From Leifsonia sp. 1010 (lineage in GTDB: Bacteria > Actinomycetota > Actinomycetes > Actinomycetales > Microbacteriaceae): 64,000 nucleotides of DNA. The stretch covers positions 434,001 through 498,000 of the forward strand of contig NZ_JAVDSL010000001.1 of NCBI RefSeq assembly GCF_031455295.1. Reading direction: 5' to 3'. The notes below the pieces were generated by a model. The model was given only the letters and a program-made list of their open reading frames with translations. It made no database searches and was not told the origin of the DNA. This document shows, one piece after another, positions 61,434 through 64,000 of the stretch (positions are counted from its first letter, which is position 1; every line of letters begins with the position of its first letter). The translations under genes were made by a program, and so were the position numbers.

Positions 61434-62405
61434 TCAGTAGCCGACCACCCCGGTGAAGTCCGGTGTGCCGTCGGAACGCGCGGGGAGCGGCTGGCCGTTG
61501 ATGTAGCGCGGCCACTCCAGCCGGAGTCCCACGGACGCGTCGAGGCGCGGGTAGGCGGAGGTGGAGGCGGGCGCTGCGGCGGGCGGGGGCGCCGCGGCGG
61601 GTGCCGGCGCTGCGGCGGGTGCGGGTTCTGCGGTCGGCGTCCAGCTGCGAGGGGCAGCTGGCTCCGCGGGCGGCGCGAACGTCGGGCCCTGTGCCGGAGC
61701 CTGCATCGGCGGCGGCGCGTACGGCATCGCGCCCGGACCGGCATAGGGCGCCGGCGCAGGGCGCACCGCCTTCGGCCCGAACAGCGAGTACGTGAGCGGG
61801 ATGAGCACCGTTCCGAGCGCATCCAGAATGGCCACCACGGCCACCAGACGCCAGTACGTCTCGCCGAAGTCGACGTGCGTCCAGATCAGCGGCAGTGACA
61901 GCCCGGCCGTCAGAAGTCCGACGAGCACGAGGGTCGCGACCGTCACCTTGCTCATGATCGGCCCGGTGAACCGGCGCTGCGTGTTCAGCACCAGGTGGAT
62001 GTGGAGCAGGCCGATCCGCGTCACCAGCACGAGCAGGAACCACGAGAACGGCTGCCACCACGGGTCGTAGCCGTCGGACCCGTACAGGCCGTCGACCGGC
62101 TGCACGTCGGGGACCCACACCTTCCACAGCCCGATCCCGAACAGGTACACCGACGTGACGACGCTGACCGCGCCGAACCACGGTGCCCGGCGCGCCGAGA
62201 CATCGGCGTCGTACCAGGAGATCAGGGCGAAGAAGACGAACAGGGCGATGGTGCCGATCAGCCGCCAGCAGGTGTCGTCGAACCGGCCGAGGATGACGGC
62301 GTAGACCCCGACGAGGGCGGCGGCAATCAGCGCGCCGATCACCACGCGGGGCAGCAGGTGCCGTACCCAGGCATACGGGTTCGGTGCGGACGAGGCGGTG
62401 CTCAC
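61434..62405 (-). CDS. Membrane protein with a Pro/Ala-rich C-terminal tail, unknown function
   Basis: The 323-residue product has about six spans between residues 15 and 212 (for example VVIGALIAAALVGVYAVILG, PFSWFLLVLVTRIGLLHIHL and VTVATLVLVGLLTAGLSLPL). A Pro/Ala-rich cytoplasmic tail (about 215-285) follows, then a short folded-looking end, LRLEWPRYINGQPLPARSDG. The start is GTG at 62403-62405 with GGAGG 7 nt upstream. It is convergent with the alarmone synthetase (stops 4 nt apart) and divergent from the MFS gene. No family is recognised. Confidence 0.77.
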   Translation of the reverse strand: MSTASSAPNPYAWVRHLLPRVVIGALIAAALVGVYAVILGRFDDTCWRLIGTIALFVFFALISWYDADVSARRAPWFGAVSVVTSVYLFGIGLWKVWVPDVQPVDGLYGSDGYDPWWQPFSWFLLVLVTRIGLLHIHLVLNTQRRFTGPIMSKVTVATLVLVGLLTAGLSLPLIWTHVDFGETYWRLVAVVAILDALGTVLIPLTYSLFGPKAVRPAPAPYAGPGAMPYAPPPMQAPAQGPTFAPPAEPAAPRSWTPTAEPAPAAAPAPAAAPPPAAAPASTSAYPRLDASVGLRLEWPRYINGQPLPARSDGTPDFTGVVGY

Positions 62406-62540
62406 GATGGAACCTCCACGGGTCGGGTGCTCGTCACGATACCGGTGGCCCAGCGGTCGGCTGAATCCGTGCGGCCACCCAAAAGGCCACCCGTGCGGTC
62501 GCGGAGCCGCGCCGTTCACCGGCCGTTCCCCGCCACGCCC

Positions 62541-62546
62541 TACGCT
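62541..62546 (+). promoter_or_regulatory. -10 box of a leaderless promoter for the MFS gene
   Basis: TACGCT ends 6 nt before the ATG at 62553, which puts the transcript start at the A of the start codon. No Shine-Dalgarno is present. Confidence 0.5.
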
Positions 62547-62552
62547 GTGGCT

Positions 62553-63983
62553 ATGACAGGTGCCGAACCCCGCGGCGTCGACGGCGACGCCCTGGTGACG
62601 ACCACGAGCCCGCTCTTCGCCGACAGCGCGACCGACCGCCGCATCCCCCGCGGGTGGGTGGTCGCCTGGGCGGCCTGGGACTGGGGCGGAGCCGCCTTCA
62701 ACGCGGTCATCACCACCTTCGTGTTCACCGTCTACCTGACCAGCAGCCTCTTCGTCTCGCCGTCGATCGTGGCGGCGCGGGATGCCGAGACGAGCGGTTC
62801 AGGACCGGCGCACGCTGCCTACGACGCCGCTGTCGCCGTGCTGTCGAGCGGACTGGCGTGGGGCGTCGGAATCGCCGGCGCGGTCGTCGCCCTGCTCGCT
62901 CCCGTGCTCGGCCAGCGCACCGACGGATCGGGACGCCGCAAACTGTGGCTGGGGGTCAACACCGGCGTCGTGGTGCTGGTCACCGCATCCATGTTCTTCG
63001 TCGTCGGCGAACCGTCGTACTTCCTGCTCGGTGTCGCACTCGTCGCGATCGGGACGGTGTTCTACGAGATCGCGACCGTCAACTACAACGCGATGCTCGT
63101 GCAGGTGTCGACGCCGAAGACGGTCGGGCGCGTCAGCGGGTTCGGCTGGGGCGCCGGGTATCTGGGCGGCATCGTCCTGCTCCTCATCGTGTACTTCGGA
63201 ATGGTGACGGGCTCGGGCGGGCTGCTGCACGTTCCGACCGAGGACGGCCTCAACATCCGCATCATCGCGCTGATCGCGGCGGCGTGGACGCTGATCTTCT
63301 CGCTCCCCGTGCTGTTCGTCGTGCCGGAGATCCCGCCGAACGCGCGCACCCCGCGAGTCGGCTTCTTCCGGTCGTACGCGGTGCTCGTGCGCGACATCGG
63401 CAAGCTCTGGACGGAGAGCCGCAACACGGTCCTCTTCCTGATCGCGTCCGCCCTGTTCCGCGACGGCCTGGTCGGGGTGTTCACGTTCGGCGGCATCCTC
63501 GCGCAGGGCACCTTCGGGTTCACCAGCGGCCAGGTCATCATCTTCGCCATCGCGGCCAACGTCGTCGCCGGCGTCAGCACGCTGCTCTCGGGGCGGCTGG
63601 ACGACCGATTCGGGCCCAAGTCGGTCATCGTGACGTCGCTGATCGGATTGATCGTCGCCGGCCTGGCGGTGTTCTTCACGCACGACCTCGGCGCCGCTGC
63701 GTTCTGGGTCGGCGGCCTCGTGCTCTGCCTCTTCGTCGGGCCGGCGCAGTCGGCCAGCCGCACCTTCCTCGCACGGGTGACGCCGGCCGGGCGCGAGGGT
63801 GAGGTGTTCGGGCTGTACGCGACGACCGGTCGCGCGGTGTCGTTCCTGGCGCCGACTCTGTTCGCGGTGTTCGTGGCGGTCGGCGGGGCGCAGTACTGGG
63901 GCATCCTCGCGATCGTGCTCGTGCTGGCGGCGGGGCTCGCGCTGCTCCTCCCCGTGCGGGCGCCGCGCCGGTCGGCCGCCTGA
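62553..63983 (+). CDS. MFS transporter, Atg22/UMF1-like
   Basis: This 476-residue permease has about 12 spans. The N-terminus WVVAWAAWDWGGAAFNAVIT, with TFVFTVYLTSSLFV after it, is typical of the UMF1/Atg22 group, which includes yeast vacuolar amino-acid exporters and many bacterial proteins of unknown substrate. The loop after TM2 reads LGQRTDGSGRRKLWLGVNTG, the conserved MFS loop motif. The C-terminal half begins with IGKLWTESRNTVLFLIASAL. The direction and substrate cannot be told from sequence. Confidence 0.87.
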   Translation: MTGAEPRGVDGDALVTTTSPLFADSATDRRIPRGWVVAWAAWDWGGAAFNAVITTFVFTVYLTSSLFVSPSIVAARDAETSGSGPAHAAYDAAVAVLSSGLAWGVGIAGAVVALLAPVLGQRTDGSGRRKLWLGVNTGVVVLVTASMFFVVGEPSYFLLGVALVAIGTVFYEIATVNYNAMLVQVSTPKTVGRVSGFGWGAGYLGGIVLLLIVYFGMVTGSGGLLHVPTEDGLNIRIIALIAAAWTLIFSLPVLFVVPEIPPNARTPRVGFFRSYAVLVRDIGKLWTESRNTVLFLIASALFRDGLVGVFTFGGILAQGTFGFTSGQVIIFAIAANVVAGVSTLLSGRLDDRFGPKSVIVTSLIGLIVAGLAVFFTHDLGAAAFWVGGLVLCLFVGPAQSASRTFLARVTPAGREGEVFGLYATTGRAVSFLAPTLFAVFVAVGGAQYWGILAIVLVLAAGLALLLPVRAPRRSAA

Positions 63984-64000
63984 GTCCTGCGTCGCGTGTG

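Overview
This window is chromosomal DNA of a high-GC actinobacterium. The strong G/C bias at third codon positions, the dnaK-grpE-dnaJ-hspR heat-shock operon with HspR (HAIR) operators, the many apparently leaderless starts and the overall gene complement suggest Microbacteriaceae, perhaps Leifsonia-like. The family-level assignment is inference. No tRNA, rRNA, transposase, phage gene, integrase or CRISPR array was found. Almost every base is in a gene, and the only sizeable gaps are 14664-14894, 31266-31716, 41862-42119 and 50504-51019.

Layout. 1-3087: a Pro/Glu-rich protein running off the left edge, pyrE, xthA and a small membrane protein. 3191-5999: a sulfonate/nitrate-type ABC importer (ssuBAC-like). 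6066-10591: stress-type small genes, two SDR oxidoreductases and an APC permease. 10761-14663: a DUF488 protein, then a tightly overlapping trio (DUF6421-like protein, SDR, threonine aldolase). 14895-23917: a sugar-utilisation locus. It has a six-gene minus-strand operon (ABC sugar transporter, two GH43 glycosidases, a PhyH-type dioxygenase), a divergent LacI regulator and a GH2 glycosidase, with a shared LacI-type operator at both promoters. 25684-31265: an exopolysaccharide operon (hyaluronan-synthase-like GT2, membrane-anchored GH26, UDP-glucose dehydrogenase, UTP-glucose-1-phosphate uridylyltransferase), which resembles hasABC with a glycosidase inserted. 31717-34039: a membrane protein, a nitroreductase and a zinc alcohol dehydrogenase. 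34107-36260: a short ClpB under a HAIR box. 36363-44156: mixed genes, including a secreted HNH nuclease, a MerR/membrane-protein pair, an APC permease, a GDPD and an RlmG-like methyltransferase. 44219-48063: an amidohydrolase/APC permease operon divergent from a TetR regulator. 48071-53253: CorA, an esterase, a strange repeat-rich stretch, then kbl-tdh (threonine catabolism). 53397-55148: a secreted protein with fascin-like repeats and an isochorismatase-type hydrolase. 55224-59295: hspR, dnaJ, grpE, dnaK. 59482-63983: a P-loop kinase, a PdxH-like oxidase, a small alarmone synthetase, a membrane protein and an MFS transporter.

The least ordinary material is non-coding. Several long intergenic inverted repeats are not ordinary terminators, and two of them (26749-26806 and 55157-55213) clearly belong to one sequence family. 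An array of alternately oriented GAAACGGAGG repeats (50529-50825) is followed by four 36-bp tandem repeats that run into the end of kbl. About a dozen genes have a TANNNT -10 box 5-8 nt before the start codon, which points to widespread leaderless mRNAs.
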